Assembly: GCA_034414595.1 (NCBI GenBank) | Contig: DAOULY010000021.1 | Span: 434,001-498,000, forward strand | Reading direction: 5' to 3' | Source: DAOULY01 sp034414595 | GTDB taxonomy: Bacteria; Chloroflexota; Dehalococcoidia; SZUA-161; JAUWZY01 | Length of the DNA: 64,000 bases | Shown: positions 35,027 to 43,786 of the stretch, piece after piece | Numbering within the stretch: the first letter of the stretch is position 1 | How the letters are laid out: every line of letters starts with the position of its first letter | Position numbers and translations under genes: made by a program | Notes under the pieces: model-generated | Database searches by the model: none | Told to the model about the DNA's origin: nothing | Seen by the model: only the letters and a program-made list of their open reading frames with translations

Positions 35027-35656
35027 ATGACCATTGAAAAGAAGAAGATGCCACAACCGATGCTACCCAGAGGATTTACTGGTCGGATTGTGGCTTGGCT
35101 TATGCCGCTCGGCCATAGCTCGATATACAAGTGTGTATCCCCAGCTCTAAACTTGCAGCCTGAAGACGACCTCCTTGAAGTTGCCTGCGGCGGTGGGCAT
35201 TTCCTGAAGAAATATGCATCTCATGTCCATGGTGTTGCTGGCCTCGACCTCTCTGAAGTCCAAGTCAATATGGCGAAACGGAAGCTAAGAGGCCGTATCG
35301 CAGCAGGAACGGCAGAAATCGTGCAGGGTGAAGCGTCGCAACTTCCCTGGGAGGACAACAGGTTCAGCGTTGCCACCACAATGGGTAGTTTCATTGCCTT
35401 TCCCAAGCCCCTGGAATCATTGCAGGAGATGTACCGGGTGCTGCGCCCTGGGGGAAGAGCAGTTGTCAGCATAGAGTGGAATGCTGAAGATGGATTAGAC
35501 CATACGAAGAAAGTAAAACAGTACGGGATGTGGCTCTGGAGGGAAGAGGATGTACGAACCATGATGAAAGAAGCTGGATTCTCAGATATTTCCATCACCT
35601 ATACAAAAGGTTTAGGGATGCCCAAAATGATGCTCGCACGCGGGGTCAAACAATAG
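35027..35656 (+). CDS. Class I SAM-dependent methyltransferase
   Basis: A 209-aa cytoplasmic methyltransferase of the UbiE/Methyltransf_11 type. Motif I reads LLEVACGGGHF (about 46-56), motif II LDLSEVQVNMA, and YRVLRPGGRAVVSIEW is the conserved post-III strand. No substrate-binding insert points to a specific acceptor. ATG 35027 with AGGGAGG. The next gene, 60 nt on, is a membrane methyltransferase, and both probably share the promoter at 34935. Confidence 0.88.
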   Translation: MTIEKKKMPQPMLPRGFTGRIVAWLMPLGHSSIYKCVSPALNLQPEDDLLEVACGGGHFLKKYASHVHGVAGLDLSEVQVNMAKRKLRGRIAAGTAEIVQGEASQLPWEDNRFSVATTMGSFIAFPKPLESLQEMYRVLRPGGRAVVSIEWNAEDGLDHTKKVKQYGMWLWREEDVRTMMKEAGFSDISITYTKGLGMPKMMLARGVKQ

Positions 35657-35716
35657 CGGATGCCCGCTCCGGGCAAGAATAGAGCAATCTGACGATAGAC
35701 AGGAAGGAAAGAGAGC

Positions 35717-36292
35717 ATGACGCTCATACCAGCTTTCGAAATAGGCGTATGGAATGCCTGGATTCTCATGCTTCCTCTGCTACTACCTCCTCCCATATTG
35801 ACTTCAATTAAGAAAGGGATATTCAGGAAAACGGAATCCAACGCGCTCTTGAGCAAGACTGAGAAGAGAATCTTTATTTTTTCAAAGTTAGTAATGCTGT
35901 CCGCCTTCGTGTACTCCGTTTTCTTGCCCCTGGAATTGGGGACATTATGGTTCTACGTGGGTCTTCCCATTTATTTGTTGGGATTGGTCATGTATGCAGT
36001 TGTCACCATAAACATTGTTAGTTCGCCAGTTGACCAACCCATCACCAGAGGACTATACCGTTATTCCAGACATCCTATGTATGTAGCCTCATTTCCAGTC
36101 CTTGTTGGTGCGGCAGCAGCTTCAGCTTCGTGGCTTTTCCTGTTACTCTCGATCCTATTTACAGTCTCACATTTCATCAACGGAATCGCCGAAGAGCGCC
36201 TGTGCCTTGAGGCGTACGGCGGTTCCTATCGCGAGTATGTGAGTAGAACTCCAAGATGGATAGGAATACCTAAATCGGGTAAATCCTCTTGA
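35717..36292 (+). CDS. Isoprenylcysteine/PEMT-like membrane methyltransferase
   Basis: A 191-aa integral membrane protein with four to five hydrophobic segments (about 10-30, 50-70, 75-95, 125-150). The cytoplasmic SAM-binding tail has GLYRYSRHPMYVAS and EERLCLEAYGGSYREY, the conserved RHP and EE motifs of the ICMT/PEMT family. The acceptor, a lipid or small molecule, is unknown. It pairs with the soluble methyltransferase upstream. The Tm-1 copy-10 module begins shortly after its stop. Confidence 0.88.
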   Translation: MTLIPAFEIGVWNAWILMLPLLLPPPILTSIKKGIFRKTESNALLSKTEKRIFIFSKLVMLSAFVYSVFLPLELGTLWFYVGLPIYLLGLVMYAVVTINIVSSPVDQPITRGLYRYSRHPMYVASFPVLVGAAAASASWLFLLLSILFTVSHFINGIAEERLCLEAYGGSYREYVSRTPRWIGIPKSGKSS

Positions 36293-36307
36293 GTTTGGCA
36301 CCGCCTC

Positions 36308-36380
36308 TAGGGGCCGGGTGCCTCCGAATACCCAGCAAACCTTGGGCTGGAAACCCGAAAGGTCTGTTGCCTATCTTGGC
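36308..36380 (+). repeat. Relic of the Tm-1 array spacer
   Basis: This stretch resembles the end of an array gene (codons for the GAS-type tail) plus the CCAGC/GCTGG spacer, but no gene body precedes it. It shows that copy 10 was moved together with the 3' tail of a neighbouring copy. Confidence 0.7.
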
Positions 36381-36409
36381 TTTACCTCAGTGCCAAGCGC
36401 TGATACAAT
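36381..36409 (+). promoter_or_regulatory. Array-type promoter of copy 10
   Basis: TTTACC (36381-36386), spacer TCAGTGCCAAGCGCTGA, TACAAT (36404-36409). The palindrome keeps its outer arms. Confidence 0.75.
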
Positions 36410-36450
36410 AGTGGTCGTTCCATGCTTGACTTGCTACAAGGAGAAGTACA

Positions 36451-37692
36451 ATGGCCAAGACCATAGTCATCGTCGGCACCTTGGATACCAAAGGAGAAGA
36501 GATCAAGTATGTTAAGGAGCTGATAGAAAGAAGGGGACACAAGACTATAACCATCGACGGTGGCGTTCTTGGAGCGCCCTTTTTCCTGCCTGACATAAGT
36601 AATGAAGAGGTAGCTCAGGCTGCTGGGATGGGCCTCGAGGAGATCATCGCCCTAGGCAGCGAGGGGAAGGCAGTAGAAGTAATGGGGAAAGGAGCATCAC
36701 AGATAGTTCAAAGATTGTTCTCCGAAGACAAGTTGGATGGCATAATTAGCATCGGTGGCACCATGGGCACAACATTAGGGATCACGGCGATGAAGGAATT
36801 ACCAATGTGGTTGCCCAAGATCATGGTCTCAGTGGTAGGGTTTTCCCGGCTCTTCGACCCCAGGTTGGTCAGCAAGGACCTGATTATTATACCCACGGTG
36901 GTCGATCTCTGGGGCTGTGACGAGATAACCAGAGCGATACTGGAAAATGCCGCTGGGGCTATCGCGGGAATGGTTGAGACGCGGGAGAAGCGAGGCATTT
37001 CGGAAAAGCCTGTCATTGGTATAACTACCATGGGCACAGCTATTCTGCGATATGCGTCATGGGCCAAGCCGCTCCTCGAGCAAAAAGGATACAATGTCGC
37101 CATGTTCACTGGTTATGGAACCGCTTTTGAGGAGTTTGCTGAGCGTGGCTTCTTCGCTGGGACACTGGACTTCACGGCCTGTTTCGAGCTGTTGAATAGG
37201 ATTGCTGGTGGTATCATGGCCGCCGGATCTAATAGGTTCGAGGCATTAAGGAAAAGGGATATCGCTCAAGTCTTTGCTCCCGCTCTTGTCGAGGCTATAG
37301 GGTGGAGCGGTTCTTTAGAATCTATTCCACCTAAGTTTGAGGGGCGGAAAATGCGTCAGCACAACATATTCGCTACCGAGATCAAAGCGAGCCGGGAGGA
37401 AATGATTGCTACTGCCGAGAACATGGCTGAAGAGCTAAGTAAGATGACCGGGCCGACGGCAATGATGATCCCGACCAGAGGCGTTTCTGAGCAGGATAGA
37501 CTAGGCGATTTGTTCTATGACCCTGAGGGCCGCGAGGCATTCATCGAAGCTTTTAAGAAAAGTGCTGATGCAAGAGTGCATGTTATGGAGCTCGATCTAC
37601 ATCTGAATGACCCGGAGTTCGCAGAGCAGGCGGTGGCAATCCTCGATGACATGATGAAAGGCCAAATTAAGGCGCCGGGTGCCTCCGGGTAG
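36451..37692 (+). CDS. Tm-1-like ATP-binding (UPF0261) protein, copy 10, detached
   Basis: A 413-aa W-like copy 13 kb away from the array. The loop is GGTMGT and the next segment LPMWLPKIMVSVVGFSRL. It carries an unusual VFTG-like region (MFTGYGTAFEEF) in place of the FEP or FHTN segments, and EQDRLG for DRPG. Promoter, ribosome site and KAPGASG tail match the array, so it is a dispersed member that presumably answers to the same regulator. It lies between a methyltransferase pair and a phosphatase gene with no clear functional link. Confidence 0.9.
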   Translation: MAKTIVIVGTLDTKGEEIKYVKELIERRGHKTITIDGGVLGAPFFLPDISNEEVAQAAGMGLEEIIALGSEGKAVEVMGKGASQIVQRLFSEDKLDGIISIGGTMGTTLGITAMKELPMWLPKIMVSVVGFSRLFDPRLVSKDLIIIPTVVDLWGCDEITRAILENAAGAIAGMVETREKRGISEKPVIGITTMGTAILRYASWAKPLLEQKGYNVAMFTGYGTAFEEFAERGFFAGTLDFTACFELLNRIAGGIMAAGSNRFEALRKRDIAQVFAPALVEAIGWSGSLESIPPKFEGRKMRQHNIFATEIKASREEMIATAENMAEELSKMTGPTAMMIPTRGVSEQDRLGDLFYDPEGREAFIEAFKKSADARVHVMELDLHLNDPEFAEQAVAILDDMMKGQIKAPGASG

Positions 37693-37753
37693 CCAGCAAC
37701 CCTGGACTGCTACGTAGAGCTACAATACCTTAGCCTGAACGAGAGAAGCACAA

Positions 37754-38362
37754 ATGACAACCAGTTTATTGCTTGTTCGCCATGCACAGATAAACTCAAA
37801 TATCACGGGCTTCTTTGCCGGTTGGTCCGATGAAGATTTGGATAGCACAGGCCAAGCTCAAGCTGCTTGCCTGTCTTCGAGGTTGAGTTGTCTAGACATC
37901 GCTTCAATCTATTCCAGCCCGCTTCAAAGAGCTTACACAACAGCCTGCATTGTTGCACAGCCGCTTAATCTTGAACCAAAGATATTAGACGATTTAATTG
38001 AAATCAAACTTGGAGACCTGGAAGGGCTACATGTGGATGAAGTGACACAGAAGTGGCCAGACCTGTGGCAGATGCTTAATGCCAATCCCGCAGATACAGC
38101 CATACCAAACGGCGAAAGTCTAAACCAGGTATATGAGCGCGCCATTCGAGCTTTGCAGGTGGTAGTAGAGGAGAACCGAGACAGGCAAGCCATAATTGTG
38201 ACCCACGGTGCTGTTGTCGGGGCTATGGTGGCACATGTTCTCGGGGTATCTGCTGGTATCTACCAAAAGCTTAGGATCGATACCGCATCGCTGACTGTCA
38301 TACGTATCGATAACGAAAGTTCCTACCTTGTTAGGTTGAATGATACTTCACACCTTGAATAG
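37754..38362 (+). CDS. Histidine phosphatase family protein (PGM-like)
   Basis: A 202-aa phosphoglycerate-mutase-fold phosphatase. The phosphoacceptor motif reads LLVRHA (5-10) with Ala where most have Gly, the downstream acid is in KLGDLEG, and the second catalytic His is in VTHGAVVG. The overall size fits CobC/GpmB-type broad phosphatases acting on small phosphate esters. The stretch between copy 10 and this gene (37693-37753) lacks an obvious promoter, so it may be read through from copy 10. Confidence 0.88.
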   Translation: MTTSLLLVRHAQINSNITGFFAGWSDEDLDSTGQAQAACLSSRLSCLDIASIYSSPLQRAYTTACIVAQPLNLEPKILDDLIEIKLGDLEGLHVDEVTQKWPDLWQMLNANPADTAIPNGESLNQVYERAIRALQVVVEENRDRQAIIVTHGAVVGAMVAHVLGVSAGIYQKLRIDTASLTVIRIDNESSYLVRLNDTSHLE

Positions 38363-38399
38363 GCAACAGCGCTGGGGAAACACAGTATCTATGTCGTTC

Positions 38400-39530
38400 T
38401 CATTGAACGCTTGGATGCAAATAGAGGGCAAAATTCAGATAAAGTCGGGCCGCCTGTACCACCTGTTGAAAAGAGACCGATTCCTCTGGAGTGTGAGCGG
38501 CTTCTAAGCGACCAGGTCCCAGGACAATAGGGTCCACTCCAGCAGCCCAGAGGACGTTCCCATCTGAATTACTCCTGAAGTCTTGAGGCTCCCAGGGGAG
38601 AGACATCTTTTCATAGACTTTTTTCAACCTCTTTACCATGGGTCTATCCGCAGAAATGCGATAGCCCGCGTATGTGTCTTCAAATCTGATATAGGCATCC
38701 AGCCCGGGGATGTTCTCACCCGCTCCTGCCACCAATTGTTCCAGCTCTGTCTTGAGCACGTCGATTCTCGAGTCAGGCGGCAGGTGAATGTCTAGCCAGG
38801 CCTCACAGACGTCCGGTACCACAAAGCCACCAGGAAAACTGAGGAGTTCATTGATATTGTAAACCAACCCCTGGGGTAAGGAGGTAGCATAGTCAGTGAC
38901 CTGTAAAAGGAGCTTTAACATGGTCTCGATAGCGTTTTGCCCGAGCTCCGGCATGGAAGAGTGAGCTCTTTTGCCTCCGGTGCGCAATAGAACCTCAAGA
39001 TAACCATAATGCCCGAGGCAGGGCACCATGTTTGTCGGCTCGCCAACTACTGCCCATGGGAACTCGTATTCCCTGGTCAGGGTCTTGGCACCATCGCTGT
39101 CTTCTTCTTCGCCCACCACTAAGGCGAGTCCCACAGGCGGGAAGGAGCCTTCTTTGTTTGCCAGCACAGTGAATGCCTCCATCATGGCAGCACAACCCGC
39201 TTTCATATCCGTGGTCCCCAGGCCGAAAATTGTGTCTTCTTCCTCGTCAAAGCTATAATCCTCCAGCTCGTAGGCAGTAACGGTGTCCAGGTGTCCTACA
39301 AAGCAAAGGTCCACCTCATCTCTTTCTTCGGGCCACACTATCAAGTTGAAACGGTTCTCATCAACTTCTTGTCTGGTTACCACAAAACCCTGTCTTTTCA
39401 GGTATGCCTCTGCATACTCAGTAATCTCCTCCTCTTTGCCCGAGGGACTATAGATGTCCACAAGGTCCTTGAGGAGGTTCTTCAGCCTCTCAGGTTGGAC
39501 ATCCATTAGGTTGTCAAAATTTCCCTTCAT
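38400..39530 (-). CDS. M20 family metallopeptidase (ArgE/DapE-like)
   Basis: A 376-aa zinc-dependent deacylase/peptidase. Metal ligands are visible in FVGHLDTV, GLGTTDMKAG and VGEEEDSDGA (the Glu-Glu pair), and GEPTNM follows. A dimerisation domain occupies the middle. Likely substrates are N-acyl amino acids such as acetylornithine or succinyl-diaminopimelate; specificity is not readable. The frame runs to 39725, overlapping the GNAT gene, so ATG 39530 is taken, though it lacks a strong ribosome site. It follows the GNAT gene by 40 nt. Confidence 0.85.
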   Translation of the reverse strand: MKGNFDNLMDVQPERLKNLLKDLVDIYSPSGKEEEITEYAEAYLKRQGFVVTRQEVDENRFNLIVWPEERDEVDLCFVGHLDTVTAYELEDYSFDEEEDTIFGLGTTDMKAGCAAMMEAFTVLANKEGSFPPVGLALVVGEEEDSDGAKTLTREYEFPWAVVGEPTNMVPCLGHYGYLEVLLRTGGKRAHSSMPELGQNAIETMLKLLLQVTDYATSLPQGLVYNINELLSFPGGFVVPDVCEAWLDIHLPPDSRIDVLKTELEQLVAGAGENIPGLDAYIRFEDTYAGYRISADRPMVKRLKKVYEKMSLPWEPQDFRSNSDGNVLWAAGVDPIVLGPGRLEAAHTPEESVSFQQVVQAARLYLNFALYLHPSVQ

Positions 39531-39570
39531 TGCTCTATTTACTCGATTCGCTCCCAATTGCCCACAGGTT

Positions 39571-40224
39571 CTATGATTCAGTATTAGGCACAGGTTTTTT
39601 TCCGACCTTACGCAAACCCTTCTTTTTGGATAGGAGCGAAGAGGCGGTAGGTCGTTTGCCTCTCTTTCCTTCCCCGGGCTCTCGCGACTCAGCGGTGGCT
39701 GCCACCGTCTGCTCTGGTTTGGCATGCTTCTTGGCCGGTCGTGGGAGGGTCTTGGCTAACCATAAATGCTGGCTGCGCAAAGAGAAGCCCATGGCCTCGA
39801 AGAAGTCAATAGCTCCTTCGTTGCCGCCTTCAGTATCGGCTATGATCATCCGCACCCCGTCTTCCTTTAGCTTCTCCTCGAGCCTTCTGTAGAGGCGTCG
39901 CCCCAGGTTCGTCCTCTGGAAAGCCTCGCCTACCCCCATCCAATTGAGGTATCCGTATTTCTTCCAGGCGGTGCCTTCTTTCTCAACAGTGGTGGCGAGG
40001 ACAAAGCCCACAACCGCATCATCTGCCTCGGCCACCAAGCAATAATCCGGGTCATAGCTGAAATTTTCGGTTACCTCATAAGGGTCCCAGGTACGATAAA
40101 GCATAGGGAGCTCCTCGCTGGTGAAAAGCTCCTCGCCCAAGTGATAGACAGCCGGAATATCGTCTATCTCCATCTGCCTGATAGTTGCAAGGGGTTTCCT
40201 CCCATAATTGCTTTCTAATGGCAT
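39571..40224 (-). CDS. GNAT-family N-acetyltransferase with a basic C-terminal tail
   Basis: A 217-aa protein. GNAT domain at about 10-160 with the acetyl-CoA loop QRTNLGRRLYRRL (V-x-x-x-x-Q-x-x-G-x-G/A pattern), and a disordered Lys/Arg/Pro-rich tail from 170. ATG 40224 follows AGGGGG. The M20 gene downstream is a plausible partner (acetylation and deacylation of amino acids, inference). Its leader is the second copy of the hairpin module found upstream of the AAA gene at 3.4 kb. Confidence 0.82.
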   Translation of the reverse strand: MPLESNYGRKPLATIRQMEIDDIPAVYHLGEELFTSEELPMLYRTWDPYEVTENFSYDPDYCLVAEADDAVVGFVLATTVEKEGTAWKKYGYLNWMGVGEAFQRTNLGRRLYRRLEEKLKEDGVRMIIADTEGGNEGAIDFFEAMGFSLRSQHLWLAKTLPRPAKKHAKPEQTVAATAESREPGEGKRGKRPTASSLLSKKKGLRKVGKKPVPNTES

Positions 40225-40275
40225 AACGCATCCCCCTGTTCCTAACCTATATATGCAGTCGTTAGCCAAAGTAGG

Positions 40276-40343
40276 CCATTTTGGCTCTGGAAATGACGGA
40301 CGCTTTGGAGTCCAGAGCTTTGCCCCTTGACAGTTCCATTATA
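40276..40343 (-). promoter_or_regulatory. Hairpin leader of the GNAT gene
   Basis: TATAAT (40338-40343, minus strand) is followed by a perfect 8-bp stem GCTCTGGA/TCCAGAGC whose loop ends GTCCGTCA. Aligns without gaps to 3450-3517 with stem-preserving differences. No good -35 box is seen. The rest of the 40225-40625 gap has no convincing gene. Confidence 0.5.
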
Positions 40344-40625
40344 ACTCATAATTCCATCCTTAAGCCTGCAAAACATCTAATTGTTATACAGCGCTTATTC
40401 TAATACTAATATAGCCTGTTCTAGCTATTGTATTCTTAGCACTTCATTGCTACACTTTTTATAGATGGGTGGGCTAAGTGGCAATAGTGAATGCCAGGCT
40501 GAAGGTCCTTTGTATCGGCAACTTGGTCCCCCCAATAATGAGCAAGAGTCTTCTCCTGGCGGCCATTCGCAGTAACTCATGCGTGTTGGCATCATATTCA
40601 TATAACGGAAAGGAACGCTGCCCCA

Positions 40626-41171
40626 ATGCCACTTCATCAGCATGAGAGGAAAGGCAGGCATATCGTCCATAGGCATATCGTCCACAAGGAAGCAAAGAGG
40701 TGCGCTCTGTGCCACTGTGATATGGGGGAAGCAACACATAGACGGCGTCCGAGCGCTTTGCGCAGGGGTATTACTATCTCGCAAAACGTAATCCCCCTGT
40801 GCCCCGCCTGTCAGGTAATAGCGGTCAATCTGGAGCGGTTTGTCGCCAAGCGCTACAGCGAGCTAGAGAAGCGCGGTGTTCATCCCCTGCACATGATAGT
40901 GGCCGGAGTCGCGCTCGTCGCAGCGCCGGAGCCGGTGTCGACAGTGGTGGGTGTCACTTTTATCACCGCCGGAATACATAAGATGCGCAAATTGAAAAAA
41001 GGAAGCCGGGTGCCCCGCCTGGTATTCGAAGACCACCTGCAACTGGCGATAAATAAGGCACTAACGGACGGAGAGGCCAGGGGGATAATCAGGAGGTGGA
41101 TAGAGTTGCGCTATCCCCTTTTGGGCAGCTCCGTCGATTTTCAAGTGAGGTATCAGAGTCTGGCAGCTTGA
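40626..41171 (+). CDS. Hypothetical protein with an HNH-like zinc motif
   Basis: A 181-aa protein. Residues 28-62 hold C-x2-C, a later THRRRP, and LCPAC, arranged like a degenerate HNH/zinc-ribbon finger with a conserved IPLCPACQ end. Residues 90-115 are hydrophobic (Val/Ala-rich) and may be one membrane segment. A 15-bp tandem repeat encodes RHIVHRHIVH near the N-terminus, and the true start may be downstream of it. It lies just before leuS with no clear operon link. Confidence 0.55.
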   Translation: MPLHQHERKGRHIVHRHIVHKEAKRCALCHCDMGEATHRRRPSALRRGITISQNVIPLCPACQVIAVNLERFVAKRYSELEKRGVHPLHMIVAGVALVAAPEPVSTVVGVTFITAGIHKMRKLKKGSRVPRLVFEDHLQLAINKALTDGEARGIIRRWIELRYPLLGSSVDFQVRYQSLAA

Positions 41172-41215
41172 GCATCGCCCCTCTAAATCGGCCAGATTCC
41201 TCCAATCCCTGCGCC

Positions 41216-41244
41216 TTGCCAGCTATAACACCTTGTATTAAAAT
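41216..41244 (+). promoter_or_regulatory. Promoter of leuS, start nearly leaderless
   Basis: TTGCCA (41216-41221), 17-bp spacer, TAAAAT (41239-41244). Transcription would begin about 41251, only 3 nt before the leuS ATG, so the mRNA may be leaderless or use another promoter. Confidence 0.5.
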
Positions 41245-41253
41245 GGTAGAGAT

Positions 41254-43692
41254 ATGGCACTGAAATACAATCCTGAAGAGATCGAGAAGAAGTGGCAGGA
41301 GAGGTGGCAGGCGGACCACCTCTATGATGCTAATGATGACGATCCCCGCCCCAAGTGGTATGCCCTGACCATGTTCCCCTATACCTCAGGAGACCTGCAC
41401 ATCGGTCACTGGTATGCCATGGCACCCTCGGATGTCCACGCCCGCTTCATGCGCATGAAGGGCTACAATGTGATGCACCCCATGGGTTTCGATGCCTTTG
41501 GCCTGCCCGCGGAGAACGCCGCCATCAAACACGGCATCCACCCCCACATCTGGACTATGGACAACATCGAATACATGCGCCGCCAGCTCAAGAGCATCGG
41601 CGCCATCTACGACTGGAGGCGTGAGGTTATCACCTGCCTCCCCGAGTACTATAAGTGGACGCAGTGGTTCTTCCTCAAGCTCTATGAAGCGGGACTGGCC
41701 TATCGGGGCCATGCTCCCGCCAACTGGTGCCCTCAGTGCCAGACGGTGCTGGCCAACGAGCAGGTCACCGCCGAGGGCATCTGCGAGCGCTGCAAGTCCA
41801 AGGTGACCAAGCGAGACCTGGAGCAGTGGTTCTTCCGCATCACAAAGTACGCCGACGAGCTCCTGGAGCATAACGGCATCGACTGGCCGGAGCGGATAAA
41901 GACGATGCAGCGGAACTGGATCGGGAGGAGCGAGGGGGTCGAGATCTCCTTCGGCCTGGAGCAAGGGGAGATTCGAGTATTCACCACCCGTCCCGACACC
42001 ATCTACGGTGTCACCTTCCTCGTTTTGGCCCCGGAGCACCCGCTGACGCTCAAGCTGGTCACTGAGGATCGGAGAGCAAAGGTCGAGGAGTACATAGAAC
42101 AGGCGCGACGGCAGTCTGAGATCGAGAGGCAGGCTGTAACCCGAGAAAAGAGCGGGGTGTTCATCGGTGCCTATTGCATCAATAAACTCAATGGAGAGAA
42201 GGTCCCGATTTGGGCTGCTGATTATGTGCTCCCCGGCTACGGCACCGGGGCGGTGATGGCAGTCCCCGCCCATGACCAGCGCGACTTCGAGTTCGCTGAG
42301 GAGTTCGGCCTGCCGGTAAAGGTGGTCATCGCCCCCAAGGGCTGGTCTGGAGAGGAGCTGGAGCAGGCCTATGAGGAGCACGGGGTCATGGCCAATTCCG
42401 CTCAGTTTGATGGCCTGCCCAGCGAGCAGGGCAAGGAAGCTATCGCCGATTTCATGGAGGAAAAAGGCTATGGCCACAGGACAATAAGCTACCGGCTGCG
42501 CGACTGGCTCATCTCGCGCCAGAGGTACTGGGGAGCGCCGATACCAATCGTCTACTGCCCGAGCTGCGGCACCGTTCCCGTACCCGAGGACCAGCTGCCG
42601 GTGCTGCTTCCTGAAGATGCTGAGTTCAGGCCCACAGGTGAGTCACCGCTGAAATACCACGCCTCCTTTGTCAATACCACCTGCCCTCAATGCGGCGCCG
42701 CGGCACAGCGGGAAACGGACACCATGGACACCTTCATGTGCTCCTCGTGGTACTTCCTTCGCTATGCCAGCCCTGGAGATCAGGATGGGCCCTTCAGACC
42801 GGATGACATCAAGTACTGGCTTCCGGTAGACCTTTACACCGGCGGCGCCGAGCACGCCACCATGCACCTCCTCTACGCTCGATTTTTCATCAAGGCGCTG
42901 CGAGATATGGGTCTGGTCGATTTCGATGAGCCCTTCACCAAACTTTTCAACCAGGGGACCATCATCTACCGCGGGCACAAGATGAGCAAGTCCCGGGGGA
43001 ACGTGGTCAATCCCGACGACTATGTGGCCGAGGTCGGTGCCGATGCTGTCCGCGCCTACCTCATGTTCGTTGCCCCCTGGGACCAGGGAGGAGAATGGAA
43101 CGATAGCGGGTTCATCGGGGTCTCCCGCTGGCTGAACCGGGTCTGGAACCTGGTGCTGGAGCAGCCGGAAGCCGAGGACAGGCCTAAAATGGACCAGGCC
43201 ACGGAGCGAGAGCTGCGCCGCATAACTCATGGGACGATAAGGAAGGCGACCGAAGACCTGGAGCGGTTCCACTTCAATACCATGATTGCTGCCCTCATGG
43301 AGTTCACCAATCATCTAAACAGAGTGAAGGAGTCATACTCAGTCGATGGCCCCGTCTGGCAGGAGGCCATTGATGCCCTGCTCCTGCTGCTGGCCCCGAC
43401 CACGCCCCACCTCGCCGAGGAGCTGTGGTCCGAGATTGGCCATCCCTATAGCATCCACAACCAGCCCTTCCCCACCTGGAGCGAGGAGCTTGCCGCTGAG
43501 GAGAAGTTCACCCTGGTAGTTCAGGTAAATGGCAAGCTCAGGGATAAGGTCACCGTGCCCGTGTCCATCACCGAGGATGAGGCTCGACAGTTAGCCCTGA
43601 GCAGTGAGCGAGTCCAGACACACCTCAAGGAGCGTGAGGTAAAGACGGTGGTCTATGTCCCGGGCAGGCTGGTGAACGTGGTGCTCAAGTAG
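41254..43692 (+). CDS. leuS: Leucyl-tRNA synthetase
   Basis: Class Ia synthetase charging tRNA-Leu. At 812 aa it is a full-length bacterial type: the HIGH-type motif LHIGHWYAM near residue 49, a CP1 editing domain (about 220-410) with the TTRPDTIYGVTF motif, the signature KMSKSRGN at 576-583, then the anticodon-binding domain and C-terminal extension. Two C-x2-C zinc-type pairs are visible (NWCPQC and CERC around 155-185). No regulatory T-box precedes it. Single-gene unit with its own promoter. Confidence 0.98.
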   Translation: MALKYNPEEIEKKWQERWQADHLYDANDDDPRPKWYALTMFPYTSGDLHIGHWYAMAPSDVHARFMRMKGYNVMHPMGFDAFGLPAENAAIKHGIHPHIWTMDNIEYMRRQLKSIGAIYDWRREVITCLPEYYKWTQWFFLKLYEAGLAYRGHAPANWCPQCQTVLANEQVTAEGICERCKSKVTKRDLEQWFFRITKYADELLEHNGIDWPERIKTMQRNWIGRSEGVEISFGLEQGEIRVFTTRPDTIYGVTFLVLAPEHPLTLKLVTEDRRAKVEEYIEQARRQSEIERQAVTREKSGVFIGAYCINKLNGEKVPIWAADYVLPGYGTGAVMAVPAHDQRDFEFAEEFGLPVKVVIAPKGWSGEELEQAYEEHGVMANSAQFDGLPSEQGKEAIADFMEEKGYGHRTISYRLRDWLISRQRYWGAPIPIVYCPSCGTVPVPEDQLPVLLPEDAEFRPTGESPLKYHASFVNTTCPQCGAAAQRETDTMDTFMCSSWYFLRYASPGDQDGPFRPDDIKYWLPVDLYTGGAEHATMHLLYARFFIKALRDMGLVDFDEPFTKLFNQGTIIYRGHKMSKSRGNVVNPDDYVAEVGADAVRAYLMFVAPWDQGGEWNDSGFIGVSRWLNRVWNLVLEQPEAEDRPKMDQATERELRRITHGTIRKATEDLERFHFNTMIAALMEFTNHLNRVKESYSVDGPVWQEAIDALLLLLAPTTPHLAEELWSEIGHPYSIHNQPFPTWSEELAAEEKFTLVVQVNGKLRDKVTVPVSITEDEARQLALSSERVQTHLKEREVKTVVYVPGRLVNVVLK

Positions 43693-43786
43693 TCCCCGTT
43701 CATTTGAGCTTTATTCATTATTTCTGGTTGCTCTGGCCAAGGCCGAATTTCGAGGAATGCTTCCGAACCACTTCGTCCCAATAGCC

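Noticed and set aside
41386..42477. 363-aa open frame opposite leuS
   Set aside because: It lies wholly antisense to a certain gene, has no ribosome site and no family-like motifs.
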